From positions 1,174,001 to 1,238,000 of the forward strand of contig CATIUR010000015.1 of assembly GCA_949592205.1 (NCBI GenBank): a stretch of DNA of 64,000 bases. The letters run 5' to 3'. This document shows, one piece after another, positions 1 to 12,094 of this stretch. The notes under the pieces were generated by a model, which ran no database searches, was not told the origin of the DNA, and saw nothing but the letters and a program-made list of their open reading frames with translations. This DNA comes from Helichrysum umbraculigerum (Eukaryota > Streptophyta > Magnoliopsida > Asterales > Asteraceae). Within the stretch, counting starts at the first letter, position 1. Every line of letters begins with the position of its first letter. A program made the position numbers and the translations under genes.

Positions 1-1440
1 CAAATTTCAAAAAAAATTTCAAAATAAAATAAAAAGTATGAGTATATAACTCTACTGTTTTTGAATTCTAAAAGTTTCTAAAGAGGAATCATTCTCGTAT
101 ATGAGTATGCTATTATGAAATTTAAGAAAAATAAGGTAGGAATCTCTTAAACAAAAATGATAATCTAAGAGGGGCATCGCATGACTAGGCACATATAACC
201 CGAAAACTTGCGGTGAGGTATCTTGAGCCTTATAGCATTCATTTTTAATGCTTCACTTTTCGTTTGTTGTGTGTGCCGATGTATGCATCTCTGAATTAGA
301 ACTTGCTCCTGACATGCGTTTCGAGACCATATTAGTGAGTACCGTACGCAGTATAGGTGCAATTAAATGATCTTGACATTCCCTAGGATTTAACCCCCTT
401 TTTCTCATATCTTTTCAAAGCCCAAAACCCTTCCGATACTCATTTTTAGTATCGATGATCCGCTTAGTTAACCCTGTTGAGCCTAAACCTTACGTTTCAT
501 AAAACCCGAATTTTTAAACCCACTTTCCCAAATTTCCAAAAGCTTACCTCAGAATTTCTAAGGTTATGAAAAACGCCTTTTAGAATATCCTTTTCGCTTG
601 ATTCAAGATTCCACTTTCTCAAATCCCCTCTCTCACAAAGTCATCAAAGTTATATATGAAGGAGAGAGAAACATGGTGTGAAAAATTGACACCACAAGAT
701 TGTCACGAATGAAGATTAAGTTAGAAAGGATTTCTAAGGGAGCCAAAAAAAAAAAAAATGAAAGAATAATCCCTTAGAAATTCTGTGGCAGAAAAATTCT
801 CAAGAAGAAAAAGAAGAAAAATAGTTGGTCTAAGAATAAAGCTAAGCGCTTTCAGTAGTATCAATCTCCAGAAAAATCCGATAGAAGCAAAATAGCTATC
901 TAGTTTCATTTCCGTATTTGCACTATTCTAAATAAAGTTTTTCATAATTTTTAGGAGTTCTAAGGTACAACTAAACCCTTACACCAAAAAACAAACCATT
1001 ATCCATACCCTTTCACCCTCACCAAACATTACAACCCTCATGATGTCTTAGGATAATTAGCACCGTCCTCACTTAAGTGGTGGAGATCCGATTCTCGATC
1101 AAGCCTATGACGATGAGTGCTGCATGACTGGCTTTTGAGCGATTTCATTTGTTCTAGAATGTTAGGAAACCCGATACACTTTGAGTGAATTGAGTGACCA
1201 CCTTGTGAGGAATCGCCCGGTCATGTATACTCCAAGATCACGAGAGTTGAAAGTATGCCTAAAAAGTCATTCCTTGTTTCTGAGACGATTATCTTATTTC
1301 TCCTTATTTTCTATTATGGTTTGCTGATGTGCAGGGTGATTGCTTTTAAGAATTTTTAGAATTCACCGAATCTGCTTAAAACCGTTTTCATAAAAGCTGA
1401 GTTTTGCTTGAAGACAAGCAATATCTAAGTGTGGGATATT
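1..1440 (+). mobile_element. Athila-like internal 3' region (left-arm partial copy)
   Basis: This is the non-coding 3' internal part of the Athila-like element, the inverted partner of 21,414-22,849. It runs from the window edge to the polypurine tract just before the LTR at 1,441. No credible protein-coding frame is present. The short open frames are AT-rich chance frames that also occur in the other arm. Confidence 0.85.
1427..1440 (+). promoter_or_regulatory. Polypurine tract of the Athila-like element (left arm)
   Basis: AAGTGTGGGATATT lies immediately before the LTR start TGATATGTGCC. A purine-rich AAGTGTGGG block at this place is characteristic of Athila-type elements, where it primes plus-strand DNA synthesis. 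Confidence 0.75.
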
Positions 1441-1944
1441 TGATATGTGCCAAAAAGTCATGTTTTCAGGCACATATTTCCCGCACATTTGGCCTAATTC
1501 TTGGTGAAAACACTTAAAATGAATACTTTTCCACTTAAATTCACTAAGTTGGTTAAATTATAGGCATTGCTGTAAAAAGTGCTTAAATTATCCAAATGGC
1601 ACGCAAATCGAGGCAGATTATTCAAACAACTGATTCTCACATACTTTTAACCAAATTATGATACAAGTTCTTAAATAGTCTCATATGATGTATCAGGTTA
1701 TTCCAAGACTGTAGAATCAAGAATCGTGCAGATCGGGTAAAGAACGAGGAAGATAGAGCTTTCTAAGCGCGAACCGAGGGCATTCCGCACATGCCAACTC
1801 TAGAGATATCCAAATTTGGCACTTTTGGCATCATTAGAAGCGTAACGGAATTACGAGATCACAGGCGAAAGAATCAAGTCAAACGGACGAGAAACGAAGA
1901 AGATACGACCTTCCGAAGCAACGAGAAAAGTCAGATAAATCACA

Positions 1945-2054
1945 CGGCCTACCACACGGCCACCCCCTATCCGTACACGGCCTAGAGGAGGCCGTACATG
2001 GCCTGTTTCTAGCCGTACATGGCCTGATCATGGCCGTACACGGCCTGTTTTGGT
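1945..2054 (+). repeat. Degenerate ~21-bp repeat of ACGGCC/GGCCGTACA in the Athila LTR
   Basis: About seven tandem, partly palindromic units built on GGCCGTACATGGCC and CCGTACACGGCC lie some 80 bp upstream of the TATA box. The same array is present at 20,808-20,912 and 44,571-44,677 in the other two LTR copies. Confidence 0.85.
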
Positions 2055-2130
2055 CTCACACCCCCTCATTGTTGCTTCGTTTGCTTGTACGTGTGCTTGT
2101 GGACTTGTACTCTTGGATCCATTGCTTGCC

Positions 2131-2140
2131 TATAAATAGA
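2131..2140 (+). promoter_or_regulatory. TATA box of the Athila-like LTR (left arm)
   Basis: TATAAATAGA is followed 30-90 bp downstream by a CT-rich stretch typical of plant transcription start regions. Equivalent boxes on the minus strand are at 20,714-20,723 and 44,477-44,486. Confidence 0.75.
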
Positions 2141-3329
2141 TGGCTCCTCTACCTCATTCCACACACCATTCTTCATAGAATTCTCTCACTTTCTCTCTCA
2201 CACACTCTTTCTCTCTCTAGTTTAGGTTTTTCTCTCTAGCACTACTCTTAGGAGTTAGAGGAGAAATAGATTAGGGTTTTGGTTCGTTAGTTCTTGGTTA
2301 ATATTTAACCTAGACTAACGGAGGGGCTACTTTTGTAATAGTGTAGGGAATATTCGGAGGGGCTTATTTGTAATATTGTCGAAGATATTGCAGAGGTTCC
2401 GTTCGTGTATTCTCTTAACATTATTCTGTCTACGCATAATATACGGTTATTTCTTTCCTTTTCTATTATGATGATTGCTATTATTATTATGATAGATTTA
2501 GGATTGTTTGCCATGCGTAGTGAGTAGTTCTCTTATGTGCTTGTTGTGATGTAGTTAGCTTGTTAATTGGGGTGATGTTATTTTAAATATACAATTGGGA
2601 TAATATCGTTATGAAACAACGGAAGTAACGTTATACGGATTTCATTTGTATAGCGCCGGAATCATCACGAATGTGTGTAGTACAGAACGTGGAAGCTATG
2701 AAAGTCGTGGGCTGTAACACCCTCAAATTTCGGTTTGCGGAAGCGATCGGGTCGGGTGTTACTAAATCAAATATCACAAGCACAAAGATATATAATGAAC
2801 GACTCTAAATGAGACGTTGGAAATAGTTATACATTTACCAAATAAAACGTTTACAAAGTTGATAGTGGCTTTCAAATACATAATTTGAAATACGATAGTA
2901 AATGCAGAGTTGTCCCAAATGTTTGAAAACATGCGACTCGAGCTAGCATAGCTTGTAGTGGTCCTAATCCTGCTGGCCACCTGAGAATACATACTAAAAC
3001 AGGTCAGCTATAAAGCTGGTGAGTTCACAGAGTATTTAATATGAAATCGTGTAATAATACCATCCGTATTATAAAAAGCGGTTATCCACCGTGTAATTAG
3101 ATTAAATGAGTTTGCAAAGACGTTATAAGAGTTATATATCGGGGTGTAGGTTACTCTAACCATATGATTTACTAGATAGTGGAGTTTAGTATGCATCTGT
3201 TATTAATCTTTACATAGAGGTACGGGTTCCTAGAATTAGGTCATCTACCCATGTAGGAACTACAACATGTGTGTTTGTTTAATAAGTATCCCGAGTCCCA
3301 ATAATCCATCGGATTATCCTGCAAGTATA

Positions 3330-4020
3330 TAAGTAATGAAAGTAGCACTACGTGCATACTTTATGTTTAAGAGTACCACGTACCCAAACTGGGCAAACAA
3401 TGAAGCACCACGTGCTTAGGGTCAAATGTAGTGAGGCACTCCGTGCCTGATGTACGTAATATGTATGCATAGATATGAAGCACCACGTGTTTAGTAATGT
3501 AGTAGTATGTATACATCAACATGTATAAGTAATCGGAAGTAGCACCACGTGCCAAGTAGTGGTTCAGCGAACCCGGAAGTAGCACAACGTGCCCGGAAGT
3601 AGCACAACGTGCCCGGAAGTAGCACAACGTGCCCGGAAGTAGCGCAACGCGCCCAGTGATGGCCCCACGGGCTCTGCAGTAGCATAACATGCCTACTGTG
3701 TGATCAAATGAAGCATTACATGCTTGTTTAACGTTACTGAAGCACTACGTGCTTAATGGTGTAAATAGAGTGTGTACATATAAACATATATATAAGCGAA
3801 GCACCGCGTGCTTGTTAGTGTAAACGCGTGTACATCATCATGTACATGTAATCAGTAGTAGCACAACGTGCCAAGTAGTGGTTCAACGAACCCGGAAGTA
3901 GCACAACGTGCCAAGTAGTGGTTCAACGAACCCGGAAGTAGCACAACGTGCCCGGAAGTAGCGCAACGCGCCCAGTAATGGCCCCACGGGCTCAGTAGTA
4001 GCACAACGTGCTAAGCAGTT
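3330..4020 (+). repeat. 20-bp minisatellite and CACGTG-like repeats inside the solo LTR
   Basis: The units CCCGGAAGTAGCACAACGTG and CCAAGTAGTGGTTCAACGAA recur in two blocks (about 3,535-3,680 and 3,855-4,010). Dispersed imperfect palindromes such as GAAGCACCACGTGCTT lie around them. Open frames across this array on the minus strand are products of the repeat period, not genes. Confidence 0.9.
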
Positions 4021-4995
4021 ATGTATGCATAAATTAGTGTAAGCTATCTACAGATAATCACTACACTCAATTTATGTGTGTTTGTTACCCTACGGTAATA
4101 CTGAAGGTGTAATCTAACAATCTACACCTATGATTAAAGTTTAGTGTTCACAATGTTTCTAAGTGTGACTAATCACCACCTAGATGATGGGTGTAGCATG
4201 TGAAGTCCAAATGTGTATAAATGACACCTAGTCATTCAGAATAGTAATTAATACCTAAGTGTGTCATTACAACACTTAGTTGTCGAGGTGCACCTGCAGT
4301 ACGTAAATAATGTATGCTATCATTTGGTTTCATAAATCGTGTCACGGCTAGTGAATATGGTCTCTAGGTTGTGTCTCACAAGTAAACTAGCCAAATCTAG
4401 TAATAATGAATCGCCGATGTGACGAAGTGTTTAAATGTTGTTCCTTGTATAATTCTAGTTGTTGTCTTGCTAAGGCACACGTAGTTTGCCTATTATGTAC
4501 GATTGTCTCAAGTGCGTTGTTGTCTAACATGTCATTTGCAAACATTTGTAAAGCAGTTGTAAGTTCGTTTATCAACGAAAAGTAAGTAAATCATAAGTAT
4601 GTATCTCCCCCAAAATCAGTGAAAACAGTAAAAAGGAGGGGCTATGAACTCACCTGGGAGAGCTAGCAATCCTAAGTTACGCGCGAGTGAAATGAAGACC
4701 TTCTAGTGTCCTAAACACGTGAGGTTCCGTATAAGTACATAGACATAGATTATTCAATTCGTTTGCTTAATCGGTTAAATCGTACTCAATGTGTTTGACA
4801 CGCGTTTACGTTTCAAAGTTTGTAAGAAAGTTCGGTTCGTTCGCAGCGTATTGGAATTATATTTTGAAAATATAATTATAGTGTTTTTCGTATAAATAAC
4901 CTCGTTTAAACGCGTTTCGGTTCGTATATAATTGCGTATATGTTTCCGGATAAGTTTGACATTTTAAAAGTGAGTTTTTAGTTCAAAAACTGATA

Positions 4996-5385
4996 ATAGC
5001 GACACTTCATGCGTCACTGACAGAGTTCGGGCGTCACTAGGCTAGTGACTCAAAAGTTAGGAAAGTTCAGCATTTTAGCGACACTTAGATAGTGCCGCTA
5101 TAAGTTAGTGACGCATATAGCGTCACTTCATTAGTGTCGCGGTTGGTCTAGTGACGTCATTCGTTTCATCCGAAAGTTGTGGTTTTCTGCTGACAATAGC
5201 GACACTTGATAAGTGCCGCATGTTTCTACCGAAAGTTGTGTGAGTGCGTCACTATAGAAGTGACGGTATAATAGTTTTAGCGGCACTCAGGTAGTGTCGC
5301 TATAAGGGCGATTCGTTGACATAGCGACACTTCGGAAGTGTCGCTACACTGTTTTTGGGCTGTGGGCGACACTTCCGTCTGTCCG
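4996..5385. repeat. Cluster of imperfect palindromes built on GCGACACTT/AAGTGTCGC
   Basis: About eight small inverted repeats occur within 390 bp, each pairing AGCGACACTT or GCGTCACT with its complement. The best is at 5,322-5,346, with 12-bp arms around one central base. Their spacing is irregular, so this is not a simple tandem array. Confidence 0.85.
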
Positions 5386-5734
5386 ACGGGTTTTCACCCA
5401 AAACCACGGATCGAGCTCAAAAACCATGAAATCGACAATAACAAACTCATATAATGATAATATATGATGAATAGAGTGATATAAACATGAAAATAAAGTG
5501 GGATCGAAGGTTTTCTTACCAAATGAAAATGAGATCCGAAAATGGAGAAGATGACGACGATTCGTGATGAAGATGATGATGATGGAGGTGTTGTTGCTGT
5601 TGCTGATGACGGTGGTGGGGGTGGCGACGTGCGGCGGTGGGTGGTGATGGTTCGGTGGTGGTGGTGTAGTGTAAACCGAGAGAGAGTGAGATGTGTGGGT
5701 GTGTTTGGGAATGAAAATGAAAAAGGAAAGAAAT

Positions 5735-5756
5735 GGGGGGGGGGGGGGGGGGGGGG
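5735..5756 (+). repeat. Poly-G tract (22 G)
   Basis: An uninterrupted run of 22 G lies inside the solo LTR, next to G/A- and GGT-rich sequence. Length calls on such runs are unreliable. Confidence 0.9.
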
Positions 5757-7394
5757 AATGGGGAGGCCGGCCCTCACTTTTGTGGGGGTTGGTTTCCCCC
5801 AATTCGCGGTATAAAATACCCGTGTTTTGGTACCCGTTCGTAAAATAAATAAACTTTTTAATTTCGAAATATTTACTCGTATAATTAATAATGGTTTCGA
5901 GTTGGAACATTTTATAAAAATAAAATGTTAAAATTTAAGTTGTACGAGTTATTTTAGTTTTTATATATATCATTTTTAAATGATACGAAAGTATTTAAGT
6001 TTCATCCGGCAAAAATACGTTTTATGTTCTGAAATAGTTTAATATTTCCCGTGTAAATAACGTTTATTAAAATAATAATAAATTATTTAAAACGTACTAA
6101 ATACGATTGTTTAAAGTTTAAAATAGGCGCGAAAATTGGCCTTTTTGACCGGGTGTTACATGGGCACAATCCGTTGTGGAATAATGTTCCCAATTGTTAC
6201 ATAATGAAAACCGGTGTACTGTCAACTTTGTATTTATGAATTTCTAAACCATAATCGCCTTTCCTCCAATAAACGTGGTTAGAACATGTATGACAAGGAG
6301 TCGCGAACCTTGATCAACCGGTAACTACCTATCTATGTTTTCAAATATAAACATGGTCTGAATTGTGTAGCTGTGGAATTACTGTCAAACATATCGTATA
6401 GTACACCGTGAATCAATCAGGGATTTATTGGGATATGTTTAAATAGTGAGGGTTGGGTTTATATCATAGATGGTCAAGCTTTAATACGAACGAAGTAAAC
6501 TAATCCAGAGTGACCATAAAGTATGTGGCACCGGAAAGACCATAAATAGGCACAGTACTTCGTATAACGTTTAAATACGTGGGAATAGCTAAGGAACTGC
6601 CGTCGGTTGAAGACTGTGTCACATCCTGGTTGAACCACATAGCTCTGGACTAAACAAAGACCATTAATACAAAGTTAGCAGTCACCAACCCAAGTCTTAA
6701 TCTTAAATGCCTTGCCTAGCCTTAGTATCTCCGTGGTGTTAAGAACGGTCAGAACTTTTAGTGGGTCTGTTACTCTATCTCATGCGCCCAGGAATACTAT
6801 TCCAAAAAGGGTCACTGTTCCACCTTATGGAAAGTGTTGAAGAGTTGAGCAGCCTCCTCTGATCAGACTCACCATAACCTAGCATTCCAGTGACATACTA
6901 TCTGAGAAATCAGATAGTAGGGTGTTAGTGTTTACACCACGAATACTTAGACAAAAGCAAGACACAAATCTTTAAAAAGACGTTTTCATAAATAAACCCT
7001 AGACATCACCCCATAACATAAGCTAACGAAGTCATAACAAGCACTATTCTCCATTACTGATTCCCTATCTGTCTTTTACTGTTTTGTTTATTTCCTGCTT
7101 TTATTAGTTTAGTTGAAACGGACCTAAAACCAAATCAAAACTCTTTTCAAAACCCCATCACTAAATTGAATAGTTTGTCTAGATAACTCTGCTTCACAAT
7201 ACGATTGATCTTAAGAACGACCCTGAGTTATACTTACCTCTGTAAGTAGAATTTAGGTCCCCAGCATTTATAAATTTAAAACTCCACCGGTGTGTCCCGT
7301 TGCGAGAACGACCGCTTCGGGACGCATCAACTAACAAGATCAGTGACTTGTCACTTTTACGCTTTCCTAATTGTAAAAAACCCTCTGTTTTCAA

Positions 7395-7403
7395 AAACCC
7401 TAA
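7395..7403 (+). promoter_or_regulatory. Telo-box upstream of the env-like start
   Basis: AAACCCTAA lies 37 bp before the first ATG (7,440) of the env-like gene. The right arm has the same motif in inverted position. Telo-boxes are common close to plant transcription starts, so this may mark an internal promoter. That use is inference. Confidence 0.4.
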
Positions 7404-7439
7404 ATTAAGTGCAAAAACAATTTTTCCAAAGGATCTGTA

Positions 7440-10400
7440 ATGTCTAAATCAAAATTTTTCAACAATACATACACAACCACTGCAGAGATTAAAGCTCATC
7501 GAGCCTCTGCAGTAAGTGAAGATTCTGTCATTACAGTTCCAAAATGAATCCAGAATGGTTGAGTGAGTTCTGGTATACCTGCACTCACTCAATCGTTGAT
7601 GGTATTTCACAACTCCAGGGATTCATTGATAACAGAGGTCAAAAGATAATCATTTCTGCACACACCATTCGTACCGTTTTACAACTCCCTGAGCATGATA
7701 CTTATGACCCACTGCCTGACAAGGATGCTGCCAAAGGAGGCATAGTCAATCTCACTGGGATTGACTGTAAATACACTACGGATAGCAATGGAAGTCGTAA
7801 GTACCCTACTGTTCATAAAATTAAAATAGATGGTGTGTGGAATGCCCTGTTTTCAAATTTTATTCAGTCTTTGGGCACAAAAACAGGGAGGTATGATCAA
7901 TTCAACTCCCTAGAAGCACAGATAAGCTGGTCACTGATCAACTCCTTAAAAGTTGACTATGCAAGCGTGATCTTTAATGATATTGTACTAAGAATAGGTG
8001 AACCTACCAGAGCAAAATATATTTCCTATCCTAGGTTTCTCTAACTGGTCTTTAAAAATCAGTTTAAAGCCTATGATAGGGTTAATTTCAAAGGTTTTGA
8101 ACCCACTCTGATAGGAAATCAAATTTTTGGTAAAGATGCAACTGTGCTTCTCCCTGATTTTATGAAACCAAAAGGGGTTCTTGCACCCAATCCTTTACGA
8201 ACTGTACATCCGTCAGATCCTACCCCCAATCGACCACGTCACTGATCACACCCCCAGTGACTACTGCTGGTCAACCACCAAAGGAAAAATCACAACCCCC
8301 TCCAAAGAAAATCAAGTTAAAGTCCCTGATATTAAAGGATTAGGGACAGAGTCGGAAAAAGACGTCTAAGGACGCCAAGAGTGAAGCAGAGACTGATCGT
8401 TCAGTCCCTGCGGGCACCCTTGATTAACCTGAGCCTAAAACCGCTTCGCTGGACTCAAAAAGTCCAGTGTCTCTATAAAGGGAAACCTACAAACAGCTAC
8501 AATGGCTCAACCCATTGTCAGCAGTGATTCGGGTGCAACCCACACCCCCCTATCGAGTCAACCCATCAGCCACTCATTATCCTCACAAAAGGATAATGTT
8601 TTAATCAAAGGGCAAGTGCCATCAGTGGGTGATAACACACTCGTCGCTGATGTCACAACACTGGCTACAGACCCAAGCCAACTCTCATCTAGCACTGCAC
8701 CAACCGCCAATGTCCCTTCCCAGTCACAGGGAGAGATACAGGTTGCCATCTCTGTATCCGATGATTCATCAGCTAAAACACAAGCTGATGATGTTGAGGA
8801 TGTCCAACCAATGGATACCTCTTCCTCCTCAATAGATGATGATATGTTCTCTCCACCACCTTACAAATTTTACAAACAGATACTAGCTGAAGAGGGTCAA
8901 ACATCCACCTCATCTCTTCCACCTACTGCTACCACTCAACTACCAAACATTGCCACTTCCTCACAACCTGTCACTGATATTATCTCACCTATCAGGGAAT
9001 TAGATTCAATATCTCTTTCCAGTGATAATATCTCTCACCATGCTGATGATCAACCATCCCAACTAGAAGTTGAATTTCAATCTCAACCACAACAAACTCC
9101 AACTGTCTCACATATCATTCATCAACAATCACCCAAAGCTGATAAAGCTTCAACCTCCACCACATCACCAACAGACAAACTGCTGCTCGATTATATTGCA
9201 TCTTCCCAGCAACAGATTTGAATGCTCAATGAAGATAGAGAGTCTCTGGTAGGTCAAATTGCTACCCTCACTGATAAAATTCACTCTCTTGCAGCAGTCT
9301 ATGAACCCATTCCTTCCTGGAGTTAGTCGATCAGTGAAAAGGTTAAAACAATTGCTAACGCTGAAATTGATCACTACCGACTTTTGGAAACCCATGCTAA
9401 ATCCCTCTCTGAGCTCTCCACCTTCACTAGAGTAAGTCCTCAAACACATGATGCAGCAATATCTACTCTCATTGGACACCAATCTGAAATGGCTGTGGAC
9501 TATATCATTCATACTGATAAAGTTATGAGAGAAATTCCAATTATGGTCGCCAATCAGGAAACAACCATTCAAGGCTTAGAATCTATTCATACAGATCACA
9601 AGTACATCTACAAACGGCTCAAGGAGATTATTGCAATATTTGATGATGAAAAGGGGGAGAATGATGAAGTTGAAAATGTTGAAGCTGAAGCTGAAAATGC
9701 TGAAGCTGAAGCTGAAAATGCTGAAAATAATGAAGGTGACACTAAAGCTGACAATGATACTTTCATCAACAAATCTGCATCTCCTCAACACCCTCTTGAT
9801 CATGATGAAGATGATATGGAAGTCGCTGATGATGATGAAGACAGAAATGATGAGGTTATTTTTCCTGAGTTTCATCCTGATGAGCTCAGAATGTATGATT
9901 GTAAAGTTAAAGAGTGGGCTGCTGATGAGAATGCACAGATTAAGGGGGAGTCAGTAAGCTATGAGCTGGCTCGCTGGAGATGGATGAGCGGGGAAGTAAT
10001 CCCTGATGATAATCAGAATGATGATGATGATCATATGGATGATGGAAATAATGATGATGAAGATAATAATAATAATGGTAATGACAAAAATGATGGGACT
10101 GATGAAAAAGGGAATGGTGCTGATGATGGGAAAGGTACTGATGAAAAAAGGGAATGGTGCTGATGATAGAAAAGGTACTGATGAGCAGAAAGATGAAGAT
10201 GATGATACAGAAATGGAGGATCAGCAACCCATCTCTTCTGTTCTTATCAAAAGAAAAAGAACCAGCAAGTCTCCTACATCAGAGTCCACCTCCTCCAAGC
10301 ATAAAAAGACAACTTTTTCTCAGGAGGAGATATCAGCTACCATGTACAATCTCAAGTCCATTTTGGAGCAACCTAAATCTCCATCAGAAATGCCTCATTC

Positions 10401-11811
10401 AGATATTGTCATATCTGAGGCTCCACCAGCAACAACAATCACAACAGCAACAACAACTTCACCAGCAACAACAACCACAACAGCAACAACAACTCCACCA
10501 ACAACAGTTCCACCAGCAACAACAACCACAATAGCAACAACAACTCCACCAACAACAACTCCACCAACAACAGCAACAACAACTCCACCAGCCACAACAA
10601 CCACAACAACAACAACACAGATCACCCTCTCAATTCCCACAAACATTACACCAACTGAAGCAACAACAACAACAACACATCTCTCTTCACAACTAGAAAT
10701 CCCAAAACCTAATTCTTCTGATCAAGCTCTCCTCATGTCATCTGATTCAACTTCAGAAAGTCTTCATCCTGAAGAAACTGAAAAGCAGCGAATAGAAAGA
10801 AAAATAAAAAGGAGACAGATGCAAGAGAGGGAGATGCTTTTGAAATTTCAAGCTGAGCAAGATCCAAAAGAAGAAGAAGAGAGAAAAAGAATGTTAAGAG
10901 AACAATCAGATTCTGATAGAGCTTATCTGTTGAAACTAAGTGGAGATGAAGCTGTACAAAGAGAAAGAGAAATCTTCTTAAAAAGACAGCAAGAAGAAGA
11001 AGATTTTAGACTGTCTAAGCTTCTTCAAGATGTTGAAATATCTGATCTTCAGCAAGAGCTCTGTGCAACCAAAAAGGGCAGCAAGTCGAAAAAGGAAGGG
11101 GGAGCAAAGACATTAGTGGATAGAATGTGGAATGAAATTGACAGAAAGAAATATGCCGTTAGAATGTCTGGAAGATCAAACCCTGCTCCTATTACCAAAG
11201 TCAACTTGAAAAAGCCTAAGAACAAATCTCAAGCTCAGCTACTTATCCACAGAGGAATGGAGACTCAAGCAATTAATCTCGATCAAGTATGCAAATTACA
11301 TAGAGAAGAATGGAATGAAATCAGACTTGCTATCAGTCACTCCTCAAGTGCTGCAAAAGGAGAAGTTTTGAATGAGATTGACAGGCTGTTCAAGAATATG
11401 GTTGATCTGCAGCTTCTCAGACTAGAAGATACCATCATATTTGGTGAGGAGATAGTGCAGCCACCAAGCCCAAGGTATAGGTCAGGTACCAACAGAATAT
11501 ACAGAATTCCAAACACCAGAAAACTAAATCTGTCCATTCCTGATGGAGTGCCAAGAGTTGAGGGCACTGAAGTAACTGAAGGAGAGAAAGGGCTTGTCTA
11601 CAGAGACTTTAATGGAAAGTTGTGTTTCCAAAGAGAATCAAAACTTGAAAAGATGGACCATGAACAGCTTGTACACCTCATCAGAGTAGTCAGTGTGCTT
11701 CCCAAAGACTCATTGATGAGAAAGGCAATTCTAGAAGAAGGGATTGCTAGACAGTTCAGGTACCTGCCATCCAGTGACAAATTGAACTACAAAATGAGCT
11801 TGGAATCGTAA
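7440..11811 (+). pseudogene. SIRE-1 env-like 3' gene, decayed left-arm copy
   Basis: This is the extra gene found after pol in SIRE/Maximus-type copia elements. Its role is unknown; 'env-like' is only the customary name. In order it shows an N-terminal globular domain (7,544-8,044, continuing past a stop), a Lys-rich linker, a Ser/Thr/Gln-rich stretch (8,502-9,221), a helical segment, a Glu/Asp/Asn-rich acidic region, a Thr/Pro-rich stretch (10,425-10,620), a charged coiled coil and a conserved C-terminal domain ending at 11,811. No membrane segment is evident. Breaks shared with the other arm, and so older than the duplication: a frame change at 7,544, a stop at 8,042 and an in-frame TAG near 9,325. 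Breaks private to this arm: six C instead of seven at 8,545-8,550, TGA at 9,219-9,221, and an extra A in the A-run at 10,144-10,149. No introns are visible. Confidence 0.8.
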
Positions 11812-12094
11812 AAGAAGAAGAAGTTTAGAGCTGCTTAAGTTAAAGCTTGTAATAGATTAGATTTATTGTAAACTGAAAAAACATCTGTACTTTATATTTT
11901 ACAGTTCAATGAAATCTGATCTTTTGAGAAAACCAAAGTGCAAAACTCAGATCATATCAAAAGAATCCAAAAAGATAAATGAATGGATCAAAGTGTAAGT
12001 CACTGAATGTTTAAATTATTTAAACACTGACTGTAAATTTTCACAGCAACAAGTTTGTCTAGGGAGCTTTGATCACAATCATTTTGAGGGAGAT
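11812..12094 (+). mobile_element. SIRE-1 3' untranslated region and polypurine tract, left arm
   Basis: Non-coding sequence between the env-like stop and the LTR. It ends in the degenerate tract TTTTGAGGGAGAT directly before the LTR start TGTTGAGCC. The right arm keeps a purer tract (AGGGGGAGAT), so this arm has an extra substitution. Confidence 0.8.

Larger units (their letters stand above)
2713..6160 (-). mobile_element. Solo LTR of a chromovirus-like Ty3/gypsy element
   Basis: It begins TGTAACACCC and ends GGGTGTTACA, and is flanked by the 5-bp duplication TGGGC (2,708-2,712 and 6,161-6,165). The right-arm counterpart reads straight through this site without the insert, so the boundaries are exact. 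Only one LTR and no internal domain is present, as left by recombination between the two LTRs. The plus-strand start resembles the reverse complement of the LTR 3' end of the element at 28,054 (a CTCA-TTT block, then CGGAAGCG), so I place it on the minus strand and in a related family. No coding capacity. Confidence 0.92.
1441..7329 (+). mobile_element. Athila-like LTR, left-arm copy, split by a solo LTR
   Basis: It begins TGATATGTGCC and ends GGGACGCATCA, followed by ACTAA at 7,330-7,334, the same target duplication as the complete element. Removing the inserted 3,448 bp and the 5-bp duplication gives 2,436 bp, exactly the length of both LTRs of the complete element. It carries a TATA box and a pyrimidine-rich transcript start region. 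It shares several derived bases with the 18,978-21,413 copy and not with the 42,741-45,176 copy, as expected if it was duplicated from the former. Confidence 0.92.

Noticed and set aside
3367..3690. Open frame on the minus strand with repeated Cys/Ala/Arg blocks
   Set aside because: It lies over the 20-bp minisatellite of the solo LTR; the repeated residues reflect the DNA repeat and no domain is present.
5344..5910. 188-aa minus-strand frame rich in Pro, His and Ser
   Set aside because: It translates the poly-C and CCA-rich complement of the G22 region inside an LTR; low complexity, no domain.
9576..9875. Phe/Ile-rich hydrophobic frames that look like membrane proteins (also 10,006-10,227, 16,092-16,367, 16,443-16,727)
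   Set aside because: Antisense or shifted readings of the Asp/Glu/Asn-rich acidic tract (GAT/GAA repeats).
10395..10646. Valine/glycine-rich frame antisense to the Thr/Pro block (also 15,673-15,924)
   Set aside because: Antisense shadow of the ACA/ACC-rich coding repeat of the env-like gene.
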